Both the position numbers and the translations under genes were made by a program. A stretch of 64,000 nt of DNA. Origin: Pseudomonas chlororaphis (lineage in GTDB: Bacteria > Pseudomonadota > Gammaproteobacteria > Pseudomonadales > Pseudomonadaceae). Every line of letters starts with the position of its first letter. Positions within the stretch are counted from its first letter, which is position 1. The stretch spans positions 5,590,509 through 5,654,508 of the forward strand of contig CP011020.1 of NCBI GenBank assembly GCA_001023535.1, written 5' to 3'. Under the pieces are notes generated by a model. That model was given only the letters and a program-made list of their open reading frames with translations. It ran no database searches and was not told the DNA's origin. Shown one piece after another: positions 1 to 8,866 of this stretch.

Positions 1-1
1 T

Positions 2-904
2 GCAAGCTACATCCGCGAGTGGGCTCCGCCTAAACGCCGCGCCTTGTACATTTCCTTCCTGCCCTCGATTGCTCAGTTTGGTAAAGGCTTGGCTGCTGCA
101 ATTGCGGGTCTTGCTGCGGCGACTCTCACCGATCCGGAGATGCTTTCTTGGGGCTGGCGTATCCCGTTCCTGCTGGCGCTGCCGCTCGGGATCATTGGTC
201 TCTATATGCGACTGAGCATCGAAGACAGCCCGGAGTTCGCGTCTAAGAAAAACGATGCAGAAGTCAAAAAAGGCCAGCCTTTCGCTGAGTTGATCCGCGA
301 CTATCGCAGGCCTTTGGCCAAGGTGATCATGATCGCTATGGTTCAGAACATTGGAACCTACATTGGCACCGTATTCATCGCGGCCTACTTCAGCTCCATC
401 CTGGGGTACTCAAAAGGTGAAGCGTCCACCATCGTTCTAATCGCCGTCATCCTCGCCGCATTTTTGATTCCTCTCGCTGGCCAGCTCGGCTCTTATCGCG
501 GCGGCAAATCCATCCTGCGCTATGCCTACGCTGCGTACGCCGTAGTGTCGATACCGTCCTTCATGCTGATGCAGCTAGGCTCGGTCAATCTGGCAATGGC
601 TGGTCTTGCTCTCGGCATGATTCCGTATGCCCTTTGCCAGGCGGGTACTTATTCAGTCATGCCGGAGTTTTTCCCGATGCACATTCGCCATACCGGCGTC
701 GCATTCGGACATAGCGTAGGTGCCGTTATTGGCGGGGGGTCAGGTCCATACCTTGCTACCTGGCTAATCGGCGCAACCGGAAATCAGTCCACGCCCGCAT
801 TCATCCTGTGCGCATCAGGTCTTCTGGGACTGATCGTCCTCTCGACTGTTCGTAAAAATGCGCCGGCGGCTGGCGATGACGCCAATACCCACCAGTTTTC
901 CTAA
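2..904 (+). CDS. MFS transporter, metabolite:H+ symporter type (5' end outside window)
   Basis: The reading frame is already open at the window edge, so this is the C-terminal two thirds of a major facilitator permease. The first visible residues resemble the cytoplasmic loop typical of the metabolite:H+ symporter branch (ShiA, citrate and alpha-ketoglutarate permeases), with an APPKRR motif near residue 10. About eight hydrophobic segments follow, with charged loops such as EDSPEFASKKND. It probably imports an organic acid across the inner membrane. The dehydrogenase begins 11 bases after the stop, so the two are likely co-transcribed, and the substrate is plausibly what the next genes catabolise. 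The exact substrate cannot be read from sequence. Confidence 0.85.
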   Translation, partial: ASYIREWAPPKRRALYISFLPSIAQFGKGLAAAIAGLAAATLTDPEMLSWGWRIPFLLALPLGIIGLYMRLSIEDSPEFASKKNDAEVKKGQPFAELIRDYRRPLAKVIMIAMVQNIGTYIGTVFIAAYFSSILGYSKGEASTIVLIAVILAAFLIPLAGQLGSYRGGKSILRYAYAAYAVVSIPSFMLMQLGSVNLAMAGLALGMIPYALCQAGTYSVMPEFFPMHIRHTGVAFGHSVGAVIGGGSGPYLATWLIGATGNQSTPAFILCASGLLGLIVLSTVRKNAPAAGDDANTHQFS

Positions 905-914
905 GGTGACGATC

Positions 915-1889
915 ATGTCTTTGATTTATGTGACAAGCCCTATCCATCCCGATGTATTACAAGCGCTTTCCGCTTTAGGCGAAGTTCGACTCGGCTATGG
1001 CGCCGACGCGGTTACCTACGCAGACATCCAGCACTACGTAGACGCCGTATTTTTACGCGGTGGCCATATCTCTGCCGAGATGCTCGCTGCGTCCCCGAAC
1101 CTGCGTATCGTTGCTCGACACGGCGCGGGTTACGACAACGTCGACTACAAAGCGGCGGCCGAGTTGGGTGTGTGGGTAACCAACACACCTGGCGCAAACA
1201 GGAGAAGTGTTGTGGAGCATGTATTTGCTCTGCTGCTGGGTATTGGCCGCAAGATCCAACTGGCTACGGATCAGACTCGCAACAACATTTGGGCGGCAGA
1301 TCGACTGTCCCTCACAGGTATTGAGCTTGAGGGTCGTACTCTGGGTTTGATCGGATTCGGCGACATCGGTCAGCATGTTGCGCCTGTGGCTGAGGCTTTC
1401 GGCATGAAAGTGCTGGCAACCGACCCAGCTTATGACTCTAGCTTTGATAAACGTTTGGTAGACCTCGACACCTTATTGTCCCAAGCGGACGTCGTGAGCC
1501 TCCACGTGCCCCTGCAGGCTGGCACTGAGAACCTCATTGGCGGGGCTGAAATTGAGAAGATGAAAACAGGCGCCATCCTGATTAACACCAGCCGTGGCGG
1601 AGTCATCGATGAAGCAGCGGTTGCTGAAGCCCTGCGCAGCGGCAAACTGGGTGGCGCGGGCATCGACGTTCTAGCTGCAGAAAACACGGACATGATCACC
1701 CCATTCAGTTGCAACACGTTCCCTGTAGCTGACCTTCCGAACCTGCTCGTCACTCCCCACGTTGCCGGGCAAACAAATGAATCACTGCTTCGGGTTGGCA
1801 TGAGCGCAGTAGAGGCTATTTCTGCTGTCTTGCGCGGCGGCCCTCCGCTCCACCCAGTCAACAACCCCGTACCTAAAACGTTCAACTAA
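915..1889 (+). CDS. D-isomer-specific 2-hydroxyacid dehydrogenase
   Basis: This protein of about 324 residues would interconvert a 2-hydroxyacid and its 2-ketoacid using NAD(P)H in the cytoplasm. The Rossmann motif GLIGFGDIGQHVA lies near residue 143. The family signatures follow in order: the ADVVSLHVPL strand, NTSRGGVIDE with the substrate-binding Arg, and the catalytic His in LLVTPHVAGQT near the C terminus. The ATG at 915 is preferred over an upstream ATG at 858 because AAGGTGA sits just before it and the earlier start would overlap the transporter. It lies between a permease and an RraA-like aldolase, suggesting an organic-acid catabolic operon. The precise substrate is unknown. Confidence 0.9.
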   Translation: MSLIYVTSPIHPDVLQALSALGEVRLGYGADAVTYADIQHYVDAVFLRGGHISAEMLAASPNLRIVARHGAGYDNVDYKAAAELGVWVTNTPGANRRSVVEHVFALLLGIGRKIQLATDQTRNNIWAADRLSLTGIELEGRTLGLIGFGDIGQHVAPVAEAFGMKVLATDPAYDSSFDKRLVDLDTLLSQADVVSLHVPLQAGTENLIGGAEIEKMKTGAILINTSRGGVIDEAAVAEALRSGKLGGAGIDVLAAENTDMITPFSCNTFPVADLPNLLVTPHVAGQTNESLLRVGMSAVEAISAVLRGGPPLHPVNNPVPKTFN

Positions 1890-1922
1890 TAGCGTTCTAG
1901 ACAGATTTACGCCGAGGCCACC

Positions 1923-2561
1923 ATGTTTATCAATGTATCCGATGAAAGCATCACCGTGAGCGAAGATTGGGAACGCGCATCCCTTGAACACATTGAAGAG
2001 ATATCGCATTACCCGGTCGCACTGATCGGCGATGTATTGCAGCGCCTGGGAATGATGGCTTCCGCTATCCACCATGTTGCAGGTAAGGCTTCTTTCTACG
2101 GAACGGTACTGCCTATCCTCACTTGGGAAGGTGACAATCTCGCCATCCATAGGGCATTGGACGATGCGAAGCCAGGTGATGTTCTAGTGATCAACGGCAA
2201 CGGTGAAACCAACCGTGCGGTCTTTGGTGATCTGCTGGGTGAGGTTTGTCTGATTCGCAACGTCGCAGCGGTGGTCATCGACGGCGCGGTTCGAGATGTG
2301 GAGGAGCTGAGCGCTATGGGGCTGCCGACCTATGCGCGCGCCGTGAATCCAGCCGGCCCATCCAAATACGGCCCCGGGCAGGTAGGTGCGCCCGTCGCTT
2401 GCGGAAATGTGGTTTGCAACCCGGGCGACGCAATTTTGGGAGACAAAGATGGAATCATCGTTATCAGTCGCCACTTGGTTCCATCGCTCGCCGGGAAGCT
2501 CAAAGTCCAGCATGGGATAGAGAACAGTTTCAGGGAAAAAGTCCGAGCGAGCATTCGCTGA
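1923..2561 (+). CDS. RraA-family aldolase/decarboxylase (HMG/CHA aldolase-like)
   Basis: At 212 residues it matches the RraA-like aldolase fold. Members cleave 4-hydroxy-4-methyl-2-oxoglutarate or 4-carboxy-4-hydroxy-2-oxoadipate to pyruvate plus a keto acid, and many decarboxylate oxaloacetate, using a divalent metal. GDVLVINGNGE near residue 83 and AAVVIDGAVRDV near residue 118 supply the Gly-rich loop and the Arg-Asp pair that bind substrate and metal in the family. It starts 33 bases after the dehydrogenase and is followed by a terminator-like hairpin, so it probably closes the transporter-dehydrogenase-aldolase operon. A decayed PDC-lactonase-like gene downstream hints at a link to 4,5-cleavage of aromatic acids, which is inference. 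Confidence 0.88.
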   Translation: MFINVSDESITVSEDWERASLEHIEEISHYPVALIGDVLQRLGMMASAIHHVAGKASFYGTVLPILTWEGDNLAIHRALDDAKPGDVLVINGNGETNRAVFGDLLGEVCLIRNVAAVVIDGAVRDVEELSAMGLPTYARAVNPAGPSKYGPGQVGAPVACGNVVCNPGDAILGDKDGIIVISRHLVPSLAGKLKVQHGIENSFREKVRASIR

Positions 2562-2577
2562 GGATCGGTGAAGACAT

Positions 2578-2606
2578 AAGGGAGGTCATATCAAGCCTCC
2601 TTTATA
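2578..2606 (+). terminator. Probable Rho-independent terminator after the RraA-like gene
   Basis: Arms AAGGGAGG (2578-2585) and CCTCCTTT (2596-2603) pair over 8 bp with one G-T wobble around a 10-nt loop, and the right arm runs into a short T-rich stretch. It lies 16 bases past the stop codon of the aldolase gene. Confidence 0.6.
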
Positions 2607-2702
2607 CAACCCTCACATTCAAACCGACCGTTACGACCACATGCAAGTAGCGGATTGTCAAATTACAAAACGAAAAACATAAAAATACGGGAGTAAAAAC
2701 TC

Positions 2703-3200
2703 AGTAGCCTGGATCAGGCTGGCGTTAGAGGTATTCGATTACACCTGAGCTTCGGCGGAACCGAAATCGAGGAGCTGGAACGCCTCGTTTCAAGGGACAA
2801 TGAACTCGACTGGCTCGTGCGGCTGGTGTCGCTAGATGATCAATTGCCGGGGTTTGAATCCGAATTACTCAAATTGCCATGCCGATTGGTGATTGATCAT
2901 CTGGGCCAACTTGCTCAACCCGGCGGCGTCATGACCGATGGCTTTTCGGCAATTTCAAGATTGCTCGCTACAGGTCGCGTGCGGACAAAATTGTCCGTTC
3001 CCTACAACACCTCAAAGAGCGGCGCGCCTGAATACTTTGACTTTGGGCACGTTGGTTCAGCCCTCGTGAAACTGAAAGCCGAAGGTTGTTGTGGGAAAGC
3101 GATTGGCTCACCCAATAATGAAATTCGATAAGCCCGACGATGCCCAAATTCTCGATCTTCTAGTGATTTGGGTGCCCAAAGGTGGTGGCCGGCGACTCAT
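2703..3200 (+). pseudogene. Decayed amidohydrolase (2-pyrone-4,6-dicarboxylate lactonase-like)
   Basis: The frame reading GVRGIRLHLSFGGTEIEELE and continuing through LPCRLVIDHLGQ and VKLSVPYNTSKSG resembles the middle of the PDC-lactonase/LigI-like amidohydrolases. The N-terminal third, including the first metal-binding His pair, is missing. Near 3090-3125 the expected WGSDWPHP region is disrupted by frameshift and stop. After it, KPDDAQILDLL, expected near the C terminus, is found in another frame at about 3130-3180. The gene is therefore truncated and frameshifted. It sits between the aldolase gene and the oxidoreductase and is probably a non-functional remnant of the same catabolic locus. 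Confidence 0.7.
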
Positions 3201-3329
3201 CCTTCGAGAAAGCGCGGTCAAGCTTTACGGCTTTGATGGCTGATCGTCCATACAGGCTAAAGGCATCGCCGTCCTCCCGTTCCGACAAATTAGCTAGTCA
3301 AAAAACCGCATGCCGGTTGGAGTTTTATC

Positions 3330-6300
3330 ATGATCGCACGGTTGCTTCCGTCCAAAAATCAAAGCGCGAGATACGGCTTATTTCTAAGGCAGCTCACTAA
3401 AGCGGGGTTTCGGGGAGAAGTCGCCCACAGCTACGGCCAGCGGACGGTGCTTGCAACTGACAACTCGATTTATCAACGTTTACCTCAAGCAGCTGTGTTC
3501 CCACTGGATGCTCAAGACGTTGAGATTCTTGCGACGCTGGCGGCTGATCCCAAGCATAGAGCCGTTGTCCTCACACCAAGGGGTGGCGGAACAGGAACCA
3601 ATGGCCAGTCATTGACCGATGGTATCGTCGTCGACCTGTCACGTCACATGAATAGCATTCTTGAAATCAATGCTGAAGAGCGCTGGGTGCGCGTCCAAAG
3701 TGGCGTGGTCAAGGATCAGTTGAATGCCGTGCTGAAACCCTACGGACTGTTTTTCGCGCCGGAACTGTCCACCTCCAACCGGGCAACGATTGGCGGCATG
3801 ATCAACACCGACGCCAGCGGCCAGGGAAGTTGCAGCTACGGCAAAACCCGTGACCACGTGCTGGAGCTTACTACGGTGTTGCTTGGCGGTGCGTTACTCC
3901 ACAGCGGCGTGGTGGATAAAAGCGCTCTTATGCAAGAAACTGCGCGTCGGGATCGGATCGGTGAGATTTATCGATGTGCTGTAGGCATTGCGGATAATCA
4001 GGCTGATCTGATTGAACGAACCTTTCCGAAATTGAACCGTTGCCTCACCGGCTATGACCTGGCGCACCTTCGAGAGCAGGGCGACAGATTCAACCTCAAC
4101 AGTGTGCTGTGTGGCTCCGAAGGATCGCTGGGTTTCATTGTTGAAGCCAAACTCAACGTGTTGCCGATCCCGAAGTATTCGATCCTCGTCAACGTACGGT
4201 ACGCCGGCTTCATGGATGCTCTGCGCGACGCAAAAGCGTTGATGCTTCTCAAGCCTCTATCGATTGAGACCGTGGACTCAAAAGTCCTGATGCTGGCAAT
4301 GAAGGACATTGTCTGGCACGGCGTCGCTGAATACTTCCCTGAAGATCCAAGCACACCAACCTTGGGCATCAACCTCATTGAGTTCAGCGGGGAAGACAAA
4401 GCCTCCGTCGAGCAGACCGTTCATGACTTTGTCTTGCATCTGCAGCGCGACACCTCCGTGGTGCGCTTGGGGCATACGGTCGCCATAGGTGCCGACGCAC
4501 TTAAGCGCATTTACGCGATGCGTAAGCGGGCGGTTGGACTGCTTGGCAACGTTAAAGGTGAGGCGAGACCGCAACCTTTTGTGGAAGACACCGCCGTACC
4601 TCCCGAGAATCTTGCGGATTTCATCCAGGAGTTCCGTGCGTTGTTGGACAGCTATGAATTGCAATACGGAATGTTCGGCCATGTCGATGCTGGCGTACTG
4701 CATGTTCGACCAATTCTCGACATGAAAGACCCCGTCCAGGCTGCACTGATCCGCCCCATTTCCGACGCTGTTGCCGCCCTGACTCAGAAGCATGGCGGCT
4801 TGTTGTGGGGCGAGCACGGGAAGGGGTTGAGATCCCATTATGTCCCAGACTACTTCGGTGACCTTTACCCTGCGCTACAGGATTTGAAGGCTGCCTTCGA
4901 TCCGTACAACCAACTTAACCCTGGAAAAATCGCGACCCCCAAGACGGTACCTGAAGCTCGGCTCACTCAGGTAGATGGCGTTGAGTTACGAGGCGACTTA
5001 GACCGGACAATCGACGAACGCGTATGGCGAAGCTACGACGCTGCTGTCCACTGCAACGGGAATGGCGCCTGCTACAACTTTGACCCAGACGACGCCATGT
5101 GCCCCTCATGGAAAGGCACCCGTGACCGCGTTCACTCACCGAAAGGACGTGCCTCGTTGATTCGCGAATGGCTGAGACTTCAGGGCCGACAAGGCGTTGA
5201 TGTGTTGGCGCCGAGTGATCAAATTCGATCAACCAGTAACATCTTCAGTATCGCAAAACGAACCGTCAATTCAGTCGCGCAAAAGATAGGACAGCAAGAC
5301 TTTTCCCACGAAGTCTATGAGGCAATGACTGGCTGCCTTGCGTGTAAATCCTGCGCGGGGCAATGCCCCGTCAAAGTCAACGTGCCTGAATTTCGCTCTC
5401 GGTTTCTAGAGTTGTATCACAGTCGCTATCTGCGCCCGTTGAAAGACTACCTAATCGGCTCGCTGGAATACACGATTCCCTACATCGCTCGTGCCCCCCG
5501 TATGTACAACTTCGTCATGAGCGCCCGCCCTGTGCGCTTCATTCTTGAGCACGTGGCCGGAATGGTCGACAGCCCACTGTTCAGCATCACGGACTTCGAC
5601 GCTGTATGCCGTCGTTGGAACGTTCAGATTACAACGCCAAAGCTTCTGTCGACATTGGGTAAGCAGCAGCGTGCTCGCAGCGTAATCATCGTCCAGGATG
5701 CCTTTACCCGTTATTTTGAAACCCCTGTGCTGTCGGACTGGATCGAACTGATCTCAAGGCTTGGCTACCAGGTTTACATCGCGCCTTTTGCCCCCAACGG
5801 TAAGCCGCTTCAAGTGCAAGGCTTTATCAAGGCTTTTGAAAAAGCGGCACGTTTCAACAGTGCAGCTTTGCTTCAGCTTCAGCGATACGAAATACCGTTG
5901 GTTGGACTCGATCCTGCGATGACGCTGGTGTATCGCCAGGAGTATGCGAAAACGCTGAGCAGCGACAAAACGCCCACCGTTCTACTGCCCCAAGAGTGGC
6001 TAGCGGGTGCGCTTCCACAATCACAGAGCATCAAAGATGCCGCACCTTATTATTTTCTTCCCCACTGCACTGAAAAAACAAATGAGCCCAGCAGTGTCGT
6101 TCTTTGGCAGCAAGTCTATGAGCGAATGGGGCTGAAACTGAGCGTACAAGCCAGCGGATGCTGTGGCATGTCCGGCACCTACGGGCATGAGAAAAAGAAC
6201 GCTGGAACTTCTGTGGTGATTTACAAACAATCCTGGAGGCCGCTTGTGACTAAGTTCAATGTTTCAGGCCGATTATTGGCCGACGGATATTCTTGCCGAA

Positions 6301-6383
6301 GCCAAGTGAAACGACAGGATGGTGTGACCGTCCTGCATCCGCTACAGGCGCTGCTCGCTGTTGTTAGAGATCATACTGCCTGA
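3330..6383 (+). CDS. FAD-linked oxidase / Fe-S oxidoreductase, YdiJ-type (D-2-hydroxyglutarate dehydrogenase-like)
   Basis: This 1017-residue protein has the same length and domain order as E. coli YdiJ, which oxidises D-2-hydroxyglutarate. An FAD-binding PCMH domain comes first, with TPRGGGTGTNGQSL near residue 75, followed by an FAD-oxidase C-terminal domain around residues 260-540. A cysteine-bearing segment HCNGNGACYN lies near residue 572. A 4Fe-4S motif CLACKSCAGQCP lies near residue 668, and a CCG-type domain near the end contains SGCCGMSGTYGHE. It would pass electrons from a D-2-hydroxyacid to a carrier. A GGAG-like site precedes the ATG. The substrate in this locus may instead be the acid handled by the adjacent dehydrogenase. 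Confidence 0.88.
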   Translation: MIARLLPSKNQSARYGLFLRQLTKAGFRGEVAHSYGQRTVLATDNSIYQRLPQAAVFPLDAQDVEILATLAADPKHRAVVLTPRGGGTGTNGQSLTDGIVVDLSRHMNSILEINAEERWVRVQSGVVKDQLNAVLKPYGLFFAPELSTSNRATIGGMINTDASGQGSCSYGKTRDHVLELTTVLLGGALLHSGVVDKSALMQETARRDRIGEIYRCAVGIADNQADLIERTFPKLNRCLTGYDLAHLREQGDRFNLNSVLCGSEGSLGFIVEAKLNVLPIPKYSILVNVRYAGFMDALRDAKALMLLKPLSIETVDSKVLMLAMKDIVWHGVAEYFPEDPSTPTLGINLIEFSGEDKASVEQTVHDFVLHLQRDTSVVRLGHTVAIGADALKRIYAMRKRAVGLLGNVKGEARPQPFVEDTAVPPENLADFIQEFRALLDSYELQYGMFGHVDAGVLHVRPILDMKDPVQAALIRPISDAVAALTQKHGGLLWGEHGKGLRSHYVPDYFGDLYPALQDLKAAFDPYNQLNPGKIATPKTVPEARLTQVDGVELRGDLDRTIDERVWRSYDAAVHCNGNGACYNFDPDDAMCPSWKGTRDRVHSPKGRASLIREWLRLQGRQGVDVLAPSDQIRSTSNIFSIAKRTVNSVAQKIGQQDFSHEVYEAMTGCLACKSCAGQCPVKVNVPEFRSRFLELYHSRYLRPLKDYLIGSLEYTIPYIARAPRMYNFVMSARPVRFILEHVAGMVDSPLFSITDFDAVCRRWNVQITTPKLLSTLGKQQRARSVIIVQDAFTRYFETPVLSDWIELISRLGYQVYIAPFAPNGKPLQVQGFIKAFEKAARFNSAALLQLQRYEIPLVGLDPAMTLVYRQEYAKTLSSDKTPTVLLPQEWLAGALPQSQSIKDAAPYYFLPHCTEKTNEPSSVVLWQQVYERMGLKLSVQASGCCGMSGTYGHEKKNAGTSVVIYKQSWRPLVTKFNVSGRLLADGYSCRSQVKRQDGVTVLHPLQALLAVVRDHTA

Positions 6384-6592
6384 CCAATGGTGGATCGCGA
6401 AATCTCATGCCGGGGCACGAGTAAACCGCTAGGCAGTAGCTTCATTGCCGCTCAGCTCCCGGCCTGGGTTCATTTCGCGAAAAAACGTTCACCTGTATCA
6501 GCTATCTATTGCGGGGGACCGCTCGATCACTCAAAATCACTTAGTGAGTCGCCAGATGAAGGAATCCAGATTGTTCTCATGGAGTACCTGTG

Positions 6593-7555
6593 ATGCGTTC
6601 TAAATCCATACAATTCATCACCTATCCGGAAGTAAGTTTGCTTGATTTGGCAGGCCCCCTCGACGTGTTCATGGCAGCCAACCGCTTTTCACGCTCCGAT
6701 CATCAACCATACACAATTTCTATTTTAGCATTGAACCAGACCACTGAGATATGCTCGAATTTATCAATACTTACTGAAACTCTGCAAGCAGAAACCCTTT
6801 CCCCACATACTTTAATCATACCCGGCGGACCAGGTATACATGACTTCTACAAAGACCCGAAGTTCACCACACACTTTATACATCATATAGACAAAGCCAA
6901 GCGCTTGATTTCTGTTTGCACTGGCATATTCGCGTTAGCTTATGCTGGAAAACTGGACGGAAGAAAAGCAACCACTCACTGGTCCGCGTACGACGATTTG
7001 GAGAGAAGCTTTCCTTCAATAATAGTTAAGCGCGGTCCTATATTTATTAATGATGAACACATATGGACGTCTGCAGGCGTCACATCAGGTATTGACTTAG
7101 CGTTAGCGATCGTTGAGGAGGACCTAGGACACACCGTTGCACTAGAGGTTGCTCGACATTTGGTAATGTTTCTCAAACGCCCGGGCGATCAGAATCAATT
7201 CAGCTCTGCCTTGACTTTGCAATCGAAGAGTAGCCAGTTCTCAGACTTGCACGCATGGATTAATGAAAATCTAGGCACCGACTTAACAGTGCCTGTGCTC
7301 GCGAACTTCATGAACATGAGCGAAAGAACATTTATACGTAAGTACTCAGAATCCATGGATAGAACGCCAAGCAAAACGGTAGAGCTCCTCCGACTAGACG
7401 CGGCTCGCGATATGCTTACAAACTCAAAAAAACCGCTCAAGACTATAGCCAAGCACTGCGGACTGGGTAGGGAATCGACACTAATTAGAAGATTTTTGAA
7501 AAAATTTGGCACCACACCAAAAGAATATCGCGCTCGCTTCAAATCGACCCAATAA
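6593..7555 (+). CDS. GlxA-family AraC-type transcriptional regulator
   Basis: The N-terminal half (about residues 5-170) is a DJ-1/PfpI-like domain, with LLDLAGPLDVFMAAN and the nucleophile-elbow region SVCTGIFALAYAG. The C-terminal 100 residues form an AraC-type double helix-turn-helix ending in FGTTPKEYRARF. GGAG at 6581 favours the ATG at 6593 over the GTG one codon upstream. The gene is visibly richer in A and T than the preceding oxidoreductase, suggesting a separate origin. It may control the upstream catabolic genes, but no operator was identified. Confidence 0.9.
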   Translation: MRSKSIQFITYPEVSLLDLAGPLDVFMAANRFSRSDHQPYTISILALNQTTEICSNLSILTETLQAETLSPHTLIIPGGPGIHDFYKDPKFTTHFIHHIDKAKRLISVCTGIFALAYAGKLDGRKATTHWSAYDDLERSFPSIIVKRGPIFINDEHIWTSAGVTSGIDLALAIVEEDLGHTVALEVARHLVMFLKRPGDQNQFSSALTLQSKSSQFSDLHAWINENLGTDLTVPVLANFMNMSERTFIRKYSESMDRTPSKTVELLRLDAARDMLTNSKKPLKTIAKHCGLGRESTLIRRFLKKFGTTPKEYRARFKSTQ

Positions 7556-7867
7556 CATTTTCACCGCTATAACGTAGCGATGTTCATTCCTCCAAATAGC
7601 AGTGATTTTCCACATACTTAATGATCTCATCTATCGATGACGCCCCCCTAAAGGCTTGCTTTCCATGAGCCACAACCCCCAACCTGGCGGACATGATCAA
7701 TCTTTTGTCATATCCTCGCAAAAAATCCTCTATAGATTATTCCTATCTAAAAAATATTCTGACACTCGTACAGAATAGACCTGAATGTAGAGATTCAAAA
7801 TCAGTATTTAGCCTCTACAAATAACACGCTAATACTTCCTGCCATTCTCAGCGTCAGAGACCTTTAC
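7556..7867. other. Intergenic region, no feature recognised
   Basis: These 312 AT-rich bases separate the GlxA-type regulator from the small ABM-like gene. No convincing coding frame, RNA gene or terminator was seen on either strand. Confidence 0.5.
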
Positions 7868-8158
7868 ATGTTAAAACTGGCAATCAATACGATTGAGCTA
7901 CAAGCACAAATGGATGATGACCTGCACATGGAGATCCTGTCCTTACTAAACAATATAAAACGGATTTCGCCACACTGCGTTAAATACAACCTCACACCAA
8001 CTACAAGCTCCGGCGGCTGGATTATAAAATTTACCTGGCTTGATACGGCCTCAATGCGCAATCATTTTTCCTCTGAATCATTGCAGGACCTCCTCACATT
8101 ATTAGTTTCCAGATGCTCGAAGCTCTACTTTGAAGAAACATTTAGCACCTTGGAGTGA
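7868..8158 (+). CDS. Small ABM-fold (putative quinol monooxygenase-like) protein
   Basis: This 96-residue protein has the size and pattern of the antibiotic-biosynthesis-monooxygenase ferredoxin-like fold. An N-terminal strand (LKLAINTIEL) is followed by a helix, then the middle strand GGWIIKFTWLDTASMRNHF with the usual Trp and His. A helix and a final strand, KLYFEETFSTLE, close the domain. Such proteins act as small oxygenases or are uncharacterised, so no substrate can be proposed. The Shine-Dalgarno is weak. It is the last gene before the gene-poor stretch that probably holds the island junction, so it is taken as chromosomal. Confidence 0.55.
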   Translation: MLKLAINTIELQAQMDDDLHMEILSLLNNIKRISPHCVKYNLTPTTSSGGWIIKFTWLDTASMRNHFSSESLQDLLTLLVSRCSKLYFEETFSTLE

Positions 8159-8866
8159 GGCTGCTTTGCGACTTTCACAGCACACAACTACAAGCCTTAA
8201 AACCCAAACCCAAACCCAAACCAAAATTCTTCGGATTTCTACCGCATTCAAGGTTCGTATCCGGATGCCGGTTCGATACGCATTTACGTATGAATCTAGA
8301 CGTTCCATAGCAGTGGAAAAACTTAGTTATCCACATCTACTGGCTCGTTATGACGGCAGCCTATAGGCGCCTAAATTTGGCAATCAGGCCCCTTTGCGGG
8401 AGCTTTATTCGATAACCGAGTTGCGTTTGGCGGAAATAGTCAACAATTTGACATTTTCGCGACGAACGAATGTAATAGAGTTATCTGAAGAACATTAATT
8501 TATATAGGCTTACCTTCCGATAAGACGCTAGCGAAGATCTGACCCATATAAACAAAAAGCAACGCACTTATTACCCTTTAACAAGTATAACTATACAAGC
8601 CCGTTCGCACCAGCTGTTTCAAACTCCTGATCTTCTCCAGCACACTCAAAGCCACATAATAACGAACCTCACAACACGAAATAAACTACCTTTCCATGGC
8701 TCTACCCACAACAACAAACCTTTCAAATCCACCACTACGAAACGAAAACCACACACCCCAACCTTAGCGAGAAAGCATTATATTTTGAAAATCGGTGTTT
8801 ACACCCCAAATCATACTTTAACCTTCAGGATCAGGAGCAAAATATTTCAATGGAGTGACTCTCTTT
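8159..8866. other. Gene-poor probable chromosome/ICE junction
   Basis: About 700 bases separate the last chromosomal-looking gene from the first ICE gene. The stretch holds an AAACCC microsatellite (8199-8222) and one perfect DnaA-box-like TTATCCACA (8327-8335). Its right part, 8560-8830, is strongly AT-rich. In PFGI-1-class elements the parA end lies next to one attachment site, so attL or attR should fall here. No tRNA 3' end or other recognisable att core was found, so the boundary cannot be placed exactly. Confidence 0.45.
8199..8222. repeat. AAACCC hexanucleotide microsatellite
   Basis: Nearly four tandem copies of AAACCC lie in the non-coding stretch between chromosome and ICE. This is seen directly; its function is unknown. 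Confidence 0.8.

Noticed and set aside
1430..1885. Long minus-strand frame opposite the dehydrogenase
   Set aside because: Shadow of a strongly supported plus-strand gene with all family motifs.
4278..4838. 186-codon minus-strand frame opposite the YdiJ-type gene
   Set aside because: Antisense of conserved FAD-oxidase sequence; no independent support.
6387..6593. 68-codon open frame between the oxidoreductase and the GlxA-type regulator
   Set aside because: No ribosome binding site, composition not protein-like, and it ends on the regulator start; treated as intergenic.
8260..8300. GGTTCGAT-like sequence that could be a tRNA T-loop remnant at the ICE end
   Set aside because: No acceptor-stem complement or CCA-proximal sequence around it; too short to support an att site.
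8130..8366. Open frame spanning the AAACCC repeat
   Set aside because: The encoded TQTQTQT run comes from the microsatellite and the frame overlaps the ABM-like gene; no ribosome binding site.
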